Shown here piece by piece: positions 8,026-18,080 of a DNA stretch of 27,259 bases. Both the position numbers and the translations under genes were made by a program. Numbering within the stretch: the first letter of the stretch is position 1; every line of letters begins with the position of its first letter. This stretch comes from Candidatus Bipolaricaulota bacterium (lineage in GTDB: Bacteria > Bipolaricaulota > Bipolaricaulia > Bipolaricaulales > Bipolaricaulaceae), in assembly GCA_021159405.1 (NCBI GenBank), contig JAGGRX010000086.1, forward strand, positions 1 to 27,259, in the 5' to 3' direction. Under the pieces are notes generated by a model. That model made no database searches. It had not been told where the DNA came from and was given only the letters and a program-made list of their open reading frames with translations.

Positions 8026-8925
8026 CTACCCTACCTTCTTCCGGCGGCGCTTGGGGTTCACCATATCGGAGATGCCCTCCCCGATCAGGCCGAAGCCCAA
8101 GGAGAGGGTGAGGATCATGAGCCCGGGGAAGGTGATCAGCCACCAATAGCCGGCCTGTAGGAACCGCTGGCCATTCTGAATATCAAATCCCCAGTCAGGG
8201 GCTGGGGGAGGCAAGCCATAGCCCAAAAATGAGAGGGCGGCCTCGGTGAGGATGGCGTCGGCGATGTTGAACGAGGAGACGGCCATGATGGCGTTTACCG
8301 TGTTGGGGGCGATGTGCCGCAGAAGCAGCCGTGGGCCGGGGACGCCCAGCGCCCGGGCCGCTTCCACAAAGGTCTGTTCCCGTACCTGGAGAACTTCGGC
8401 CCGGGTGATGCGGAAGTACGTGGGCACGTAGACGAAGGAGATAGAGATGATCATGGGGACGATCCCTGTGCCCATGACCGCCACCAGGGCGATGGCCAGG
8501 ATCATTGAAGGGAAAGAGTAAATGGCGTCCATGGTGAGGGAAAGGACCCGATCGAGCCATCCCCCGATGAAGCCGGAGATCCAGCCAAGCAGGGAGCCTA
8601 TCGAAAGGGCGATCGCGATGGAGGCGAAGGCCACTACGATCGGTGCCCAACCGCCGGCGATCACCCGGGAGAATACATCCCGCTGGAGGTGATCGGTCCC
8701 CATCCAGTGGGCGGCCGAAGGGGGAGCAAGCCGGGGGAAATCCGAATAGCCCTTCTCCGGGTTATATGGAGGAACCCCCCTGAACCTCCCGTACGGTTTT
8801 TGGGGGTTCCCGGTGGGGCCGCAGATGATGGCCATAGCGATGAAGGAAAGCACCACCACCAATCCCACTTTAAGCAGGGTCTGATGCCGTAGCGCTCGGA
8901 ATGGCCGTACCAACCACCGACTCAT
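8026..8925 (-). CDS. ABC transporter permease, DppC/OppC family
   Basis: This 299-aa inner-membrane permease belongs to the DppC/OppC branch of binding-protein-dependent importers. After a basic N-terminus (MSRWLVRPFRAL) comes a transmembrane helix at about residues 21-35. The periplasmic HWMGTDHLQRDVFSRVI motif typical of DppC follows, then several hydrophobic helices. The cytoplasmic EAA loop reads EAARALGVPGPRLLLRHIAPN, the ATPase docking site. The ATG at 8925 shares one base with the upstream gene's TGA (TGATG), so the pair is translationally coupled. A longer reading from 9030 lies inside the upstream permease gene and is rejected. Substrate is unknown. Confidence 0.93.
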   Translation of the reverse strand: MSRWLVRPFRALRHQTLLKVGLVVVLSFIAMAIICGPTGNPQKPYGRFRGVPPYNPEKGYSDFPRLAPPSAAHWMGTDHLQRDVFSRVIAGGWAPIVVAFASIAIALSIGSLLGWISGFIGGWLDRVLSLTMDAIYSFPSMILAIALVAVMGTGIVPMIISISFVYVPTYFRITRAEVLQVREQTFVEAARALGVPGPRLLLRHIAPNTVNAIMAVSSFNIADAILTEAALSFLGYGLPPPAPDWGFDIQNGQRFLQAGYWWLITFPGLMILTLSLGFGLIGEGISDMVNPKRRRKKVG

Positions 8926-9944
8926 CAGTACCTCACCCTTGGGTCGATGAACGAGTAGAAGATGTCCACCACCAGGTTGATGGTGGCGATGAGGATGCCG
9001 ATGAAAGCAATCGTTCCCTGCAATGCCCACCAGTCCCGGGCATCCAGGGACCGGATTAAAAAGCCCGCAATGCCCGGCCAGGAGAACACGGTCTCGGTGA
9101 GCACCGCTCCCCCCATCAGGATGGCGAACTGCAGCCCCAGCACGGTGACGATGGGGATGAGGGCGTTACGCAGCGCGTGTTTCAGCACCACGATCCTTTC
9201 ACCCAGCCCCTTGGAGCGAGCAGTGGTTACATAATCGGTGTCGAGTACCTCCAACATGGAAGCCCGGGTGATGCGCCCCAACAGCCCGGCCTGGGCAAGG
9301 CCGAGCGTCACCGCTGGAAGCACCAAGTGCTTCACCACGTCCAGAAGCAGGGCCCCGTCTCGGTGGATGATGGCGTCGAGTACGTAAAAGCCTGTGATCC
9401 GATCGAAGGTAAACGCATAGCGGCCGGCCAAGCGACCCGCCACAGGGAACCAACCTAGTTTCACCCCGAAGATCACTTGCAGCATGAGTCCTACCCAAAA
9501 GATAGGAAGGGCAAAGGACCCGATATGAAAAATGCGTACCGTATGGTCAATCGGGCGATCTGCCCGGGTTGCAGCCAAGATCCCGGTAGTGATGCCAAAG
9601 AGCGCAGCGAAGAGCATCCCCCAGATCGCAAGCTCCACCGTGGCAGGAAGCCGCGAGAAGAGCTCATAAAGTACAGGCTTGCCTGTACGGGAAGATTTGC
9701 CAAAATCCCCGTGAAGGATCCCGCTCAGATACTCCACGTACTGAACGCCGAGGGGTTTGTCCAGTCCCATCTCGTGGCGCTTTTGCTCCAGGAGCTCCGG
9801 CGAGACGTTCCTTCCTCCGAGCATGGCGAGGACAGGATCCCCAGGCATGAGTCGCAATACTAGGAACACCACCGAAAGAAGAATAAACACCATGGGAATG
9901 GTGAGAACAATTCGCTGCACGATGTATCTGGCCAGTCCGCCCAT
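8925..9944 (-). CDS. ABC transporter permease, DppB/OppB family
   Basis: This 339-aa partner permease has the DppB N-terminus, with RYIVQRIVLTIPMVFILLSV as the first membrane helix, followed by the LRLMPGDP motif. The family's GLDKPLGVQYVEYL and GDFGKSSRTGKPV sequences come next, and the EAA loop reads TTARSKGLGERIVVLKHALRN. The C-terminus ends in DPRVRY, typical of this family. It is the first gene of the permease pair. No good Shine-Dalgarno precedes the ATG at 9944 (only GAAGAA). A candidate promoter lies 30-59 bases upstream. No ATPase genes accompany the pair in the window. Confidence 0.94.
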   Translation of the reverse strand: MGGLARYIVQRIVLTIPMVFILLSVVFLVLRLMPGDPVLAMLGGRNVSPELLEQKRHEMGLDKPLGVQYVEYLSGILHGDFGKSSRTGKPVLYELFSRLPATVELAIWGMLFAALFGITTGILAATRADRPIDHTVRIFHIGSFALPIFWVGLMLQVIFGVKLGWFPVAGRLAGRYAFTFDRITGFYVLDAIIHRDGALLLDVVKHLVLPAVTLGLAQAGLLGRITRASMLEVLDTDYVTTARSKGLGERIVVLKHALRNALIPIVTVLGLQFAILMGGAVLTETVFSWPGIAGFLIRSLDARDWWALQGTIAFIGILIATINLVVDIFYSFIDPRVRY

Positions 9945-9973
9945 TTCTTCAACAACCCCCGGTGACGGATCAA

Positions 9974-10003
9974 ACTATATCCGAGGGAAGGGTGGGCTGG
10001 CAA
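9974..10003 (-). promoter_or_regulatory. Candidate promoter for permease operon
   Basis: On the minus strand TTGCCA (10003-9998, 5/6) is followed after 18 bases by TATAGT (9979-9974, 5/6). Transcription would start near 9967, about 23 bases ahead of the DppB-like start. It lies in the 102-bp divergent gap with alaS. Confidence 0.5.
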
Positions 10004-10046
10004 CCTAGAGCTGCGGCGAAAGACCAAGATCAGTAAAATCGGTTTC

Positions 10047-12636
<2,590 letters not shown>

Positions 12637-12644
<8 letters not shown>

Positions 12645-13776
12645 GCCGCACGGGCATGCACACGTAGATGAACCCCTCGTCCCCAGGGGCGATGTCCCCT
12701 GCGGGCTCGATCAGCCCGGCCCGCTCCGGGGCGGAGAGCCACAGCGCCACTTGATCGGAATCCATCCTGCGCAGGGCATCGATCAGGTACTCGGCCTTGA
12801 ACGCGATCTCGATGTCCTTGCCCGGGGCTTTGGCGAGCCGCACCCTTTCACGGCCTTCCCCCTTGTCTTTGGAGGCCGAGGACACCTCCACGGCGGTCTC
12901 GTCGGCCGCGACCTTGAGGGTGACCGCGCCCGATTCTTCAGTAGCGGTGATCTCCATGCGTCGTAGGGTCTCCAGGAAGGCCTCGCGCGGAAGGAAAAGC
13001 CCGATCTCGTTGTCCCTGGGGATGACCCGCTCAAAGTCGGGGAATTGCTCTTGGATCAGCCGGCTTGAGAACAGCACCGGTCCTGCGGAGAAGTGAAGCT
13101 GCCCTCCCTCTTCGTAGATGGTCACCTCGTCCGCGCTTGTGGCAGACAGCACCCGATGGAGGTCGCCCAGGATCTGGGCATCGATGAGGAACGAGGCGTC
13201 GTAACCCTCCGGCAGCCCCTCCACCGTGACCCGCTTGATCGCCAGGCGATAGCCATTGGTGGCGGCGAACTTGATGGTCCCGTCCCGGAGAACGAGGTCC
13301 ACCCCGGTAAGGGCGAGCCTGGTGGTCTCCGAGGCCCTCAGGGCAGCGAACGCTGTCTGGGAAATCGCGCGCAGCAAGGCCTCGAGTGGCAACCGGCAGA
13401 GGGGGTCCCCTTTGGGTTTGGGAAGCTCGGGGAACTCCTCGGGAGGTAGGGTAAGGAGATCGAAAACCGCCTCCCCGCACACCAGCCGCACCTTACCGTC
13501 AGCCTCCTCTAGCTTGATCTCGTCTGCCTCCGGAAGCCGGGTGACAAGCTGGGAGAGCACCTGCCCTGGGCATACCACGGTGCCCTCGCCTTGAGTCTGG
13601 GCTGGCACCGTACACTGGATGGAACATTCGAGGTCGGTTGCCCCCAGCTCCACCCCTTCTCCGGTGGTGCGAAAACGTATCCCCCCCAAGATGGGCATGG
13701 ACGTGCGTCCGCCCAGAGCGTGGCTGGTAGTCCTAACTCCAAAAACGAGGTCCTCACGGCTGCATACGATCTCCAT
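12637..13776 (-). CDS. dnaN: DNA polymerase III beta sliding clamp
   Basis: This 379-aa protein is the ring-shaped processivity clamp (usual length about 370). The N-terminus MEIVCSREDLVFGVRTTSHALGGR and the family motif SMPILGGIRF are clear. GATDLECSI follows, and the second and third clamp domains are also recognisable. The C-terminus, EGFIYVCMPVRLI, closely matches the family's YxxMPxRL ending that forms the protein-binding pocket. The ATG at 13776 is preceded by AGGAGGGG. The gene lies downstream of lspA and tmk on the same strand, not next to dnaA or recF, and its 3' end overlaps alaS by 8 bases. DnaE, its polymerase partner, is encoded about 8 kb away. Confidence 0.96.
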
Positions 13777-13845
13777 CTCCCCTCCTAAACCTCATACTTT
13801 CTCGCTCGCCACACCTCGCATAAGCCAAAACCGGCCAGAGCCATA

Positions 13846-14448
13846 TTACCCAGGCAGGGGGAGGTGGGCCAGGATCTCCCGACACACTTCTTCCGGCGTT
13901 TTGGTGGCGTCGATGACATAGCCCCGGGGCACGGATCGGATTAGCGAAAGATACGCCGCGCGCACCTGGGTGAAGAACGCGAGGCCCTCCCCCTCGAACC
14001 TGTCCCGTCCCCGGGTCCGTTCGTAGGCCACCTGAGGCGGAAGATCGAGGAGGAAAACGTAATCGGGATCGAGTCCGGAAGTGGCGAGCTCGTTTAATTC
14101 CCTAAGCAACTTGAGGTCCATCCCCCGACCATACCCCTGATAGGCCAAAGTGGACAGGGTATAGCGAGAGGAAATCACCCACTTCCCCTCGCGAAGCGCC
14201 GGGCGGATCACCGTTTCCACGTGCTCGTGCCTATCCGCCACCATGAGGAAGAGCTCGGTTAGGGGACGCATGGACCGGCGGGGATCGAGGAGTATCCGGC
14301 GAAGGTCCTGCCCAATTTGAGTTCCTCCGGGCTCCCGGGTCGTTATATGGGGAATTCCCAAAGCAGTGAACCTCTCCGAGAGCAGTTTAAGCTGCGTGGA
14401 TTTACCCGAAGCGTCCGGTCCCTCAAGCACGATGAACAGTGGCTTCAC
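13846..14448 (-). CDS. tmk: Thymidylate kinase
   Basis: This 200-aa enzyme phosphorylates dTMP to dTDP. The P-loop GPDASGKST is at residues 10-18. The dTMP-binding REPGG motif and the ADRHEH segment follow, with RYTLSTLAYQGYGRG and a lid region (RTRGRDRFEGEG) after them. The GTG at 14448 is chosen because GGAGGG lies 3 bases upstream and the protein then starts as family members do (MKPLFIVLEG). A longer reading from 14493 would overlap lspA further and lacks support. The chosen start overlaps the lspA 3' end by 26 bases, so the two are probably coupled. Confidence 0.94.
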   Translation of the reverse strand: MKPLFIVLEGPDASGKSTQLKLLSERFTALGIPHITTREPGGTQIGQDLRRILLDPRRSMRPLTELFLMVADRHEHVETVIRPALREGKWVISSRYTLSTLAYQGYGRGMDLKLLRELNELATSGLDPDYVFLLDLPPQVAYERTRGRDRFEGEGLAFFTQVRAAYLSLIRSVPRGYVIDATKTPEEVCREILAHLPLPG

Positions 14449-14884
14449 GTTCCCTCCACAAGATCCCGATCGCCATGAGGAGCGCCCCCACAACTATGGC
14501 GCAGTCTGCTACGTTGAAAACCGGGAAGTGGGGAAGCTCGATGAAATCGAGCACGTAGCCCCAGCTCAGCCGGTCGATGAGATTGCCGACGGCTCCAGCC
14601 CAAAGCAGGCTTCCTCCGACCCTGACCAATCGCCGCGAGAAAAGGCCGGCCCCCAAGGCCAGGGTGAGCCCGAGCGCTACCCCGCAAGAAAGGCCCAGGA
14701 ACACAGTTCGGTGCTGGGGGAACAGGCCGAAAGCACCACCCAAGTTGTGCACCCTGGTCAGCCGGAGAACCCCGTCTAGAAGGGGGATCGACTCGCCTGG
14801 ACGCAGGCTACCGGAGACGAGTGCCTTCGTCAAGCGATCCAATCCCAGCACCGAACATGCGAGCACAAAATAAGGCCAGCGCAT
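14423..14884 (-). CDS. lspA: Lipoprotein signal peptidase (LspA)
   Basis: This 153-aa inner-membrane aspartyl protease cleaves signal peptides from prolipoproteins. It has four hydrophobic helices and the conserved LDRLTK at 15-20. The HNLGGAFGLF motif at about 46-55 follows. The two catalytic aspartates are D104 in GNLIDR and D127 in FNVAD. Length is normal for the family. The ATG at 14884 has only a weak ribosome-binding site (CGAG). It is the first gene of an lspA-tmk-dnaN cluster. No clear promoter stands out in the 180 bases upstream. Confidence 0.95.
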   Translation of the reverse strand: MRWPYFVLACSVLGLDRLTKALVSGSLRPGESIPLLDGVLRLTRVHNLGGAFGLFPQHRTVFLGLSCGVALGLTLALGAGLFSRRLVRVGGSLLWAGAVGNLIDRLSWGYVLDFIELPHFPVFNVADCAIVVGALLMAIGILWREREATVHRA

Positions 14885-15068
14885 CTCGGCGCAAGTCTAA
14901 CACACGAAACGCCCTCACCACCAAGTGGCCGAAAGATCCACCCTAAATGACTTACGAAAGGTCCAGCTGGTCAAGCGTATGATAACTAACCGTGATCCGG
15001 CGGTGCAGGTCGCGCCAACCCCTTACTACCTGTGGGTATACTCGCCCTTGGTGAGAGGAGTGGAGACG
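14885..15068. other. Intergenic stretch before probable frameshifted gene
   Basis: No convincing gene is seen here; an in-frame extension of the downstream reading back to a GTG at 14925 has weaker codon bias. TATACT at 15037-15042 is a good -10 element for the plus strand but lacks a matching -35. The 10-mer CCGTGATCCG occurs at 14990-14999 and recurs at 15347-15356. Confidence 0.4.
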
Positions 15069-15359
15069 ATGTGCCTTCCGGAGGCCACGGTATGGTCCAT
15101 CCCTTGTGCTTCCAAGGAGGAGCCGGTTGGGGACATCGGGAGCCTTGAGGCCTTCGCGCAATCCGGCTTGGAAGGCAAGGGGGAGAACACCCCTTCTACA
15201 GATGGCTGCTCATGGAGGAGACGAAGGCCGGGGACGCCCCCGCCAAGGTGCGCCTCGCCACGCTACTTCCCCAAGGACTTCCTTATCCTCCCGCGCAGGC
15301 AGCTTCGGCCGCCAGAGGTCGCACGGATCCTCATGGAGGCAGCGGGCCGTGATCCGTAA
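15069..15359 (+). pseudogene. Probable frameshifted small gene of unknown family
   Basis: An open frame of 96 codons starts at ATG 15069, 8 bases after GGAG, and stops 18 bases before the next gene. Base composition by codon position suggests the true coding frame changes within it. From 15069 to about 15190 and from about 15256 to the stop, this frame has high GC in third positions and moderate GC in second positions. Between about 15197 and 15255 it does not, while the frame two bases over does, reading YRWLLMEETKAGDAP and onward. Two compensating indels would explain this. Short G and C runs near 15180 and 15237 are plausible slip sites, so assembly error is possible. I do not recognise the family. 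Confidence 0.35.
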
Positions 15360-15377
15360 ACCGGAATCGGGGGCAAC

Positions 15378-16718
15378 ATGAAAAGGGTGGCAGTCATCGG
15401 TTTGGACTGTGCCGACCCCGACTTGCTAGAGGAGTTTCTGCCAGACCTTCCGACCTTTAGGGAGCTTGTCCGGAGTGGGACCTTCTCCCGCCTGCGATCG
15501 GTGGATCCGCCCATCACCGTGCCGGCCTGGATGTGCATGATGACCGGAAAGGACCCCGGCGAGCTCGGGGTGTACGGCTTCCGTAACCGCATGGACCATA
15601 GCTACGAAGGGCTGGGCGTGGCCTCCTCGGCGCGGTTTTCCGCCCCGGCGGTGTGGGATGAGCTTGGCCGGCGAGGCCTGCGCTCCATCCTCCTTGGGAT
15701 CCCGGGAACCTACCCTCCTAAACCGGTTCGGGGCCTGCTTGTATCCGGTCCTCTCACCCCTAGCTCGGAAGCTGACTACACCTACCCTGCCTCCCTCAAG
15801 GGGAAGATCGCCCGCTGGGTGGGCGACTACATGCCGGACGTGCGCGACTTTCGCACTCAGGACAAGGCTTGGCTTATAAAGCAGGTTCACTCCATGACCG
15901 AAAGGCGGTTTGCCCTGGCGAGGAAGCTCGTTTCCAAGGAGGCTTGGGACTTCTTCGCCATGGTGGAGATGGGGCCGGACCGGATCCACCACGGCCTTTG
16001 GGCCCACCATGATCCCGCCCATCCCAAGCACGACCCCCAAAGCCCCTTCCGGGACGCCCTGCGTGAGTACTACCGGTTGCTTGACGAAAAGCTCGCCGAG
16101 CTCCTCTCTGACCTCCCCGGGGGGACGCAGGTGCTGGTGGTCTCGGACCATGGGGCCCAGAGGATGGAGGGGGGGATCGGGCTAAACGAATGGTTGATCG
16201 AGGAAGGATATCTTGCGCTCAAGGAATATCCGAAGAAGCCCACCCGCATGGGGGAGCTCATTCGGAGGGGCCTCGTGGACTGGTCCCGCACGGTGGCCTG
16301 GGGGGAGGGCGGCTACTACGGCCGGGTATTTTTGAACGTCCAGGGCCGGGAGCCCCAAGGGATCGTGCCTCCTGAGCGCTATGAGGAAGTCAGGGCCGAG
16401 CTCGCCGAGCGCCTCGCCGCCATCCCGGACGAGGCGGGCCGCCCCATCGGCACACGGGTATTCCGGCCGGAGGAGCTCTACCGCAAGGTCAGGGGGATCC
16501 CGCCGGACCTGATCGTATACTTCGGGGACCTCAGGTGGCGGTCCATCGGCACGGTGGGCTGGGGAAGGATTCACTTCCATGAAAACGACATCGGCCCGGA
16601 TGACGCCAACCACGCCCCCTACGGGATCTTCATCGCCTACCCTAAGCTGGACGCCCGGAAGGAAAGGTCCATACTCGAGGTGAAGGACTTGGTGCTCTCC
16701 GTGATGAGTGATGGGTGA
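15378..16718 (+). CDS. Alkaline phosphatase superfamily phosphodiesterase/nucleotide pyrophosphatase-like enzyme
   Basis: This 446-aa protein belongs to the alkaline phosphatase/type I phosphodiesterase superfamily, two-metal enzymes that cleave phosphate mono- or diesters. The first metal-binding segment is VIGLDCADPDLL at about residues 5-16. The nucleophile region VPAWMCMMTGKDPGELG is at about 49-65, with a threonine in MMTG. HHGLWAHHDPAHP follows, then VVSDHGAQ with the D-H metal pair. The last histidine is in DANHAPYGIF. No signal peptide or membrane helix is visible, so it is probably cytoplasmic. The ATG at 15378 has only a weak upstream site. Its end overlaps the next small gene. Substrate is unknown. 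Confidence 0.82.
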   Translation: MKRVAVIGLDCADPDLLEEFLPDLPTFRELVRSGTFSRLRSVDPPITVPAWMCMMTGKDPGELGVYGFRNRMDHSYEGLGVASSARFSAPAVWDELGRRGLRSILLGIPGTYPPKPVRGLLVSGPLTPSSEADYTYPASLKGKIARWVGDYMPDVRDFRTQDKAWLIKQVHSMTERRFALARKLVSKEAWDFFAMVEMGPDRIHHGLWAHHDPAHPKHDPQSPFRDALREYYRLLDEKLAELLSDLPGGTQVLVVSDHGAQRMEGGIGLNEWLIEEGYLALKEYPKKPTRMGELIRRGLVDWSRTVAWGEGGYYGRVFLNVQGREPQGIVPPERYEEVRAELAERLAAIPDEAGRPIGTRVFRPEELYRKVRGIPPDLIVYFGDLRWRSIGTVGWGRIHFHENDIGPDDANHAPYGIFIAYPKLDARKERSILEVKDLVLSVMSDG

Positions 16719-16923
16719 AGAGAAAAGAAAAGTGGAAATAGCTGGAGAGATCGTGCGGGCGATCGAGGAACACCTGGCTGAACTTTCGGCGGGCTCGGTG
16801 GAGGAGTACGTGGAGGCGGTGCTCCGGGAGCGGCTCCTCAGCGAGGGGTTCCTTTCCCCCTACAGCCCCGAGGAGGAAGAGGAAATGGAGCGGAGGCTGC
16901 GGGACCTGGGGTACCTGGACTAG
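16711..16923 (+). CDS. Small acidic protein coupled to phosphodiesterase gene
   Basis: This is a protein of about 70 aa overlapping the preceding gene by 8 bases; a GTG at 16708 is an alternative start that adds one residue. It contains a predicted helical segment (EIVRAIEEHLAELSAGSVEEYVEAVLRERL in outline) and an acidic stretch. It ends in ERRLRDLGYLD. A terminal R-L-x-x-L-G-Y-L pattern is often seen at the C-termini of alkaline-phosphatase-superfamily proteins, so this may be a split-off tail of that family or a dedicated partner. The SVEEYVEAVLRERL part also resembles ribbon-helix-helix-type helices. The family is not identified with certainty. It is convergent with the next gene, 6 bases away. 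Confidence 0.7.
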   Translation: MGEEKRKVEIAGEIVRAIEEHLAELSAGSVEEYVEAVLRERLLSEGFLSPYSPEEEEEMERRLRDLGYLD

Positions 16924-16929
16924 CCCAGG

Positions 16930-17538
16930 CTAGATGACCCCCAGCTCCTTCAGGACCTCCAGGACTTTCGGGAGGGGCTCCTGCCATAGCCACTCTGACT
17001 TGAGCGAGAAGCCGGGGATTGCTTGAGACCTGAACACCCCCTCCGGCTCCAGATCCATAAGCCGGAAGCGGCCGGTCTTGTCCAGCACGTAAAAATCCGC
17101 CCGCTTGAGCTCAGGATCGATAAGCCAGTATTCGGGTACTCCGGCCAGCTCGTACTCGGCGTATTTCTCGCCCCGGTCCCGGAGGCGGGATTCCGGGGAG
17201 ACAATTTCCACCACCAGATCGGCAGGACCCTCAAGGTACCTATCTTTTAGCCGATCTAGGTGGCCACTTGCGATGAACATGAGATCCGGCTCCCGTCCCC
17301 GTCGGAGCTCTGGCAAGTACATCTGGAAAGGAGCTGGCCTCACTACCCCCAGGGCTTTCGCTTCCACGTAAGTGCCGAGCACTTGGATCAAGAATCTCAC
17401 CAGGTCCTGATGGCGATCCGAAGCCGGCGTCACCATAACTACCTCCCCGTCCACCCATTCCGCCCAGGTGTCTTCGTCACACCAGGACAGAAACTCCTGG
17501 TAGGTCATCCTCTTGGTCGGGGCTTTGGTCTTGGCCAT
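16930..17538 (-). CDS. Uma2 family (DUF820) endonuclease-like protein
   Basis: This 202-aa protein is of the Uma2/DUF820 type, with a PD-(D/E)XK nuclease fold of unknown substrate that is common in cyanobacteria, Chloroflexi and Thermus relatives. It starts with the family-typical MTYQEFLSWC and EWVDGEVVMVTPAS (E32). The catalytic set is visible as P84-D85 in REPDLMFIA, E111 in LVVEIVSPESR, and K125 in DRGEKYAEYELAGVPEYWLID. The ATG at 17538 follows AAAGGGAG. It is 53 bases downstream of the hydrogenase protease gene on the same strand, with TTTAAT and TTGCCT elements between them that could be a weak promoter. These genes are often dispersed and expendable. Confidence 0.88.
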   Translation of the reverse strand: MAKTKAPTKRMTYQEFLSWCDEDTWAEWVDGEVVMVTPASDRHQDLVRFLIQVLGTYVEAKALGVVRPAPFQMYLPELRRGREPDLMFIASGHLDRLKDRYLEGPADLVVEIVSPESRLRDRGEKYAEYELAGVPEYWLIDPELKRADFYVLDKTGRFRLMDLEPEGVFRSQAIPGFSLKSEWLWQEPLPKVLEVLKELGVI

Positions 17539-17591
17539 AGGTCTCCCTTTAAATTAAACCTCGACCGGGGGAGAGGCAAGCATTGATAGGG

Positions 17592-18080
17592 TCAGGCAAG
17601 CCAGGGAATGGTTTCGATCGCCACCTCTTGCAGCAGTGAGATAAGCTCATCGGCCCCCTTCCTGACCTCTGGGGTGAGCCCTTCCCCTAGGGAGAGGTCG
17701 CGGGGCTGGATCCCCACCAACGTCACCTCCCTGGCCGCATCCTTAAGGAGTCCGAGGAGGAAATCCAGGGGGAGGCCATGGGTTGAGCCGAGCATCCTCG
17801 GGGCGGACTCAAGTGGGAGGCGACGAAATTCCCCTGGGGGGAGGCCCATATTGGCCGCATCCACTATCACCAGGAGCTCGGGGCGTTCCCTTTTCACCAG
17901 TCCCAGGGCGTTCTCCAGGAAGGGCCCGGCAGGGATCACCCTCCAGCCAGGGGCCCCAGAGAGTGCTTGGGCTACATAAACGCCTACCCCGTCGTCGCGA
18001 CCCAAGGGGTTACCAACCCCGATGAGCACCCTCCCCGCGGAAGCCCCGCTTTCGCGAGGCAAATCAGACCAGGTTCTCAC
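17592..18080 (-). CDS. hycI: Hydrogenase maturation protease, HycI/HyaD type
   Basis: This 162-aa protein is of the M52 family, nickel-dependent endopeptidases that trim the C-terminus of [NiFe]-hydrogenase large subunits. The motif GVGNPLGRDDGVGVYVA (residues 21-37) includes the metal ligand D30. The second ligand lies in VIVDAANMGLPPGEFRRL and the histidine ligand in STHGLPL. The VGIQP segment points to the HycI group (membrane-bound group 4 hydrogenase maturation). The start is GTG at 18080, overlapping the regulator gene upstream by 17 bases; no Shine-Dalgarno is seen, which suggests coupled translation. No hydrogenase structural gene is in the window, so its substrate is encoded elsewhere. 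Confidence 0.87.
   Translation of the reverse strand: MRTWSDLPRESGASAGRVLIGVGNPLGRDDGVGVYVAQALSGAPGWRVIPAGPFLENALGLVKRERPELLVIVDAANMGLPPGEFRRLPLESAPRMLGSTHGLPLDFLLGLLKDAAREVTLVGIQPRDLSLGEGLTPEVRKGADELISLLQEVAIETIPWLA

Noticed and set aside
8926..9030. N-terminal extension of the DppC-like permease
   Set aside because: It lies within the DppB-like gene, is His-rich and unlike the family; the TGATG junction gives a natural start.
13777..13845. Possible promoter between tmk and dnaN
   Set aside because: No -35/-10 pair with acceptable spacing was found; read-through from lspA-tmk is simpler.
14925..15068. Upstream extension of the frameshifted gene to a GTG at 14925
   Set aside because: Codon-position bias is weaker here and no ribosome-binding site precedes it; the ATG at 15069 has GGAG upstream.
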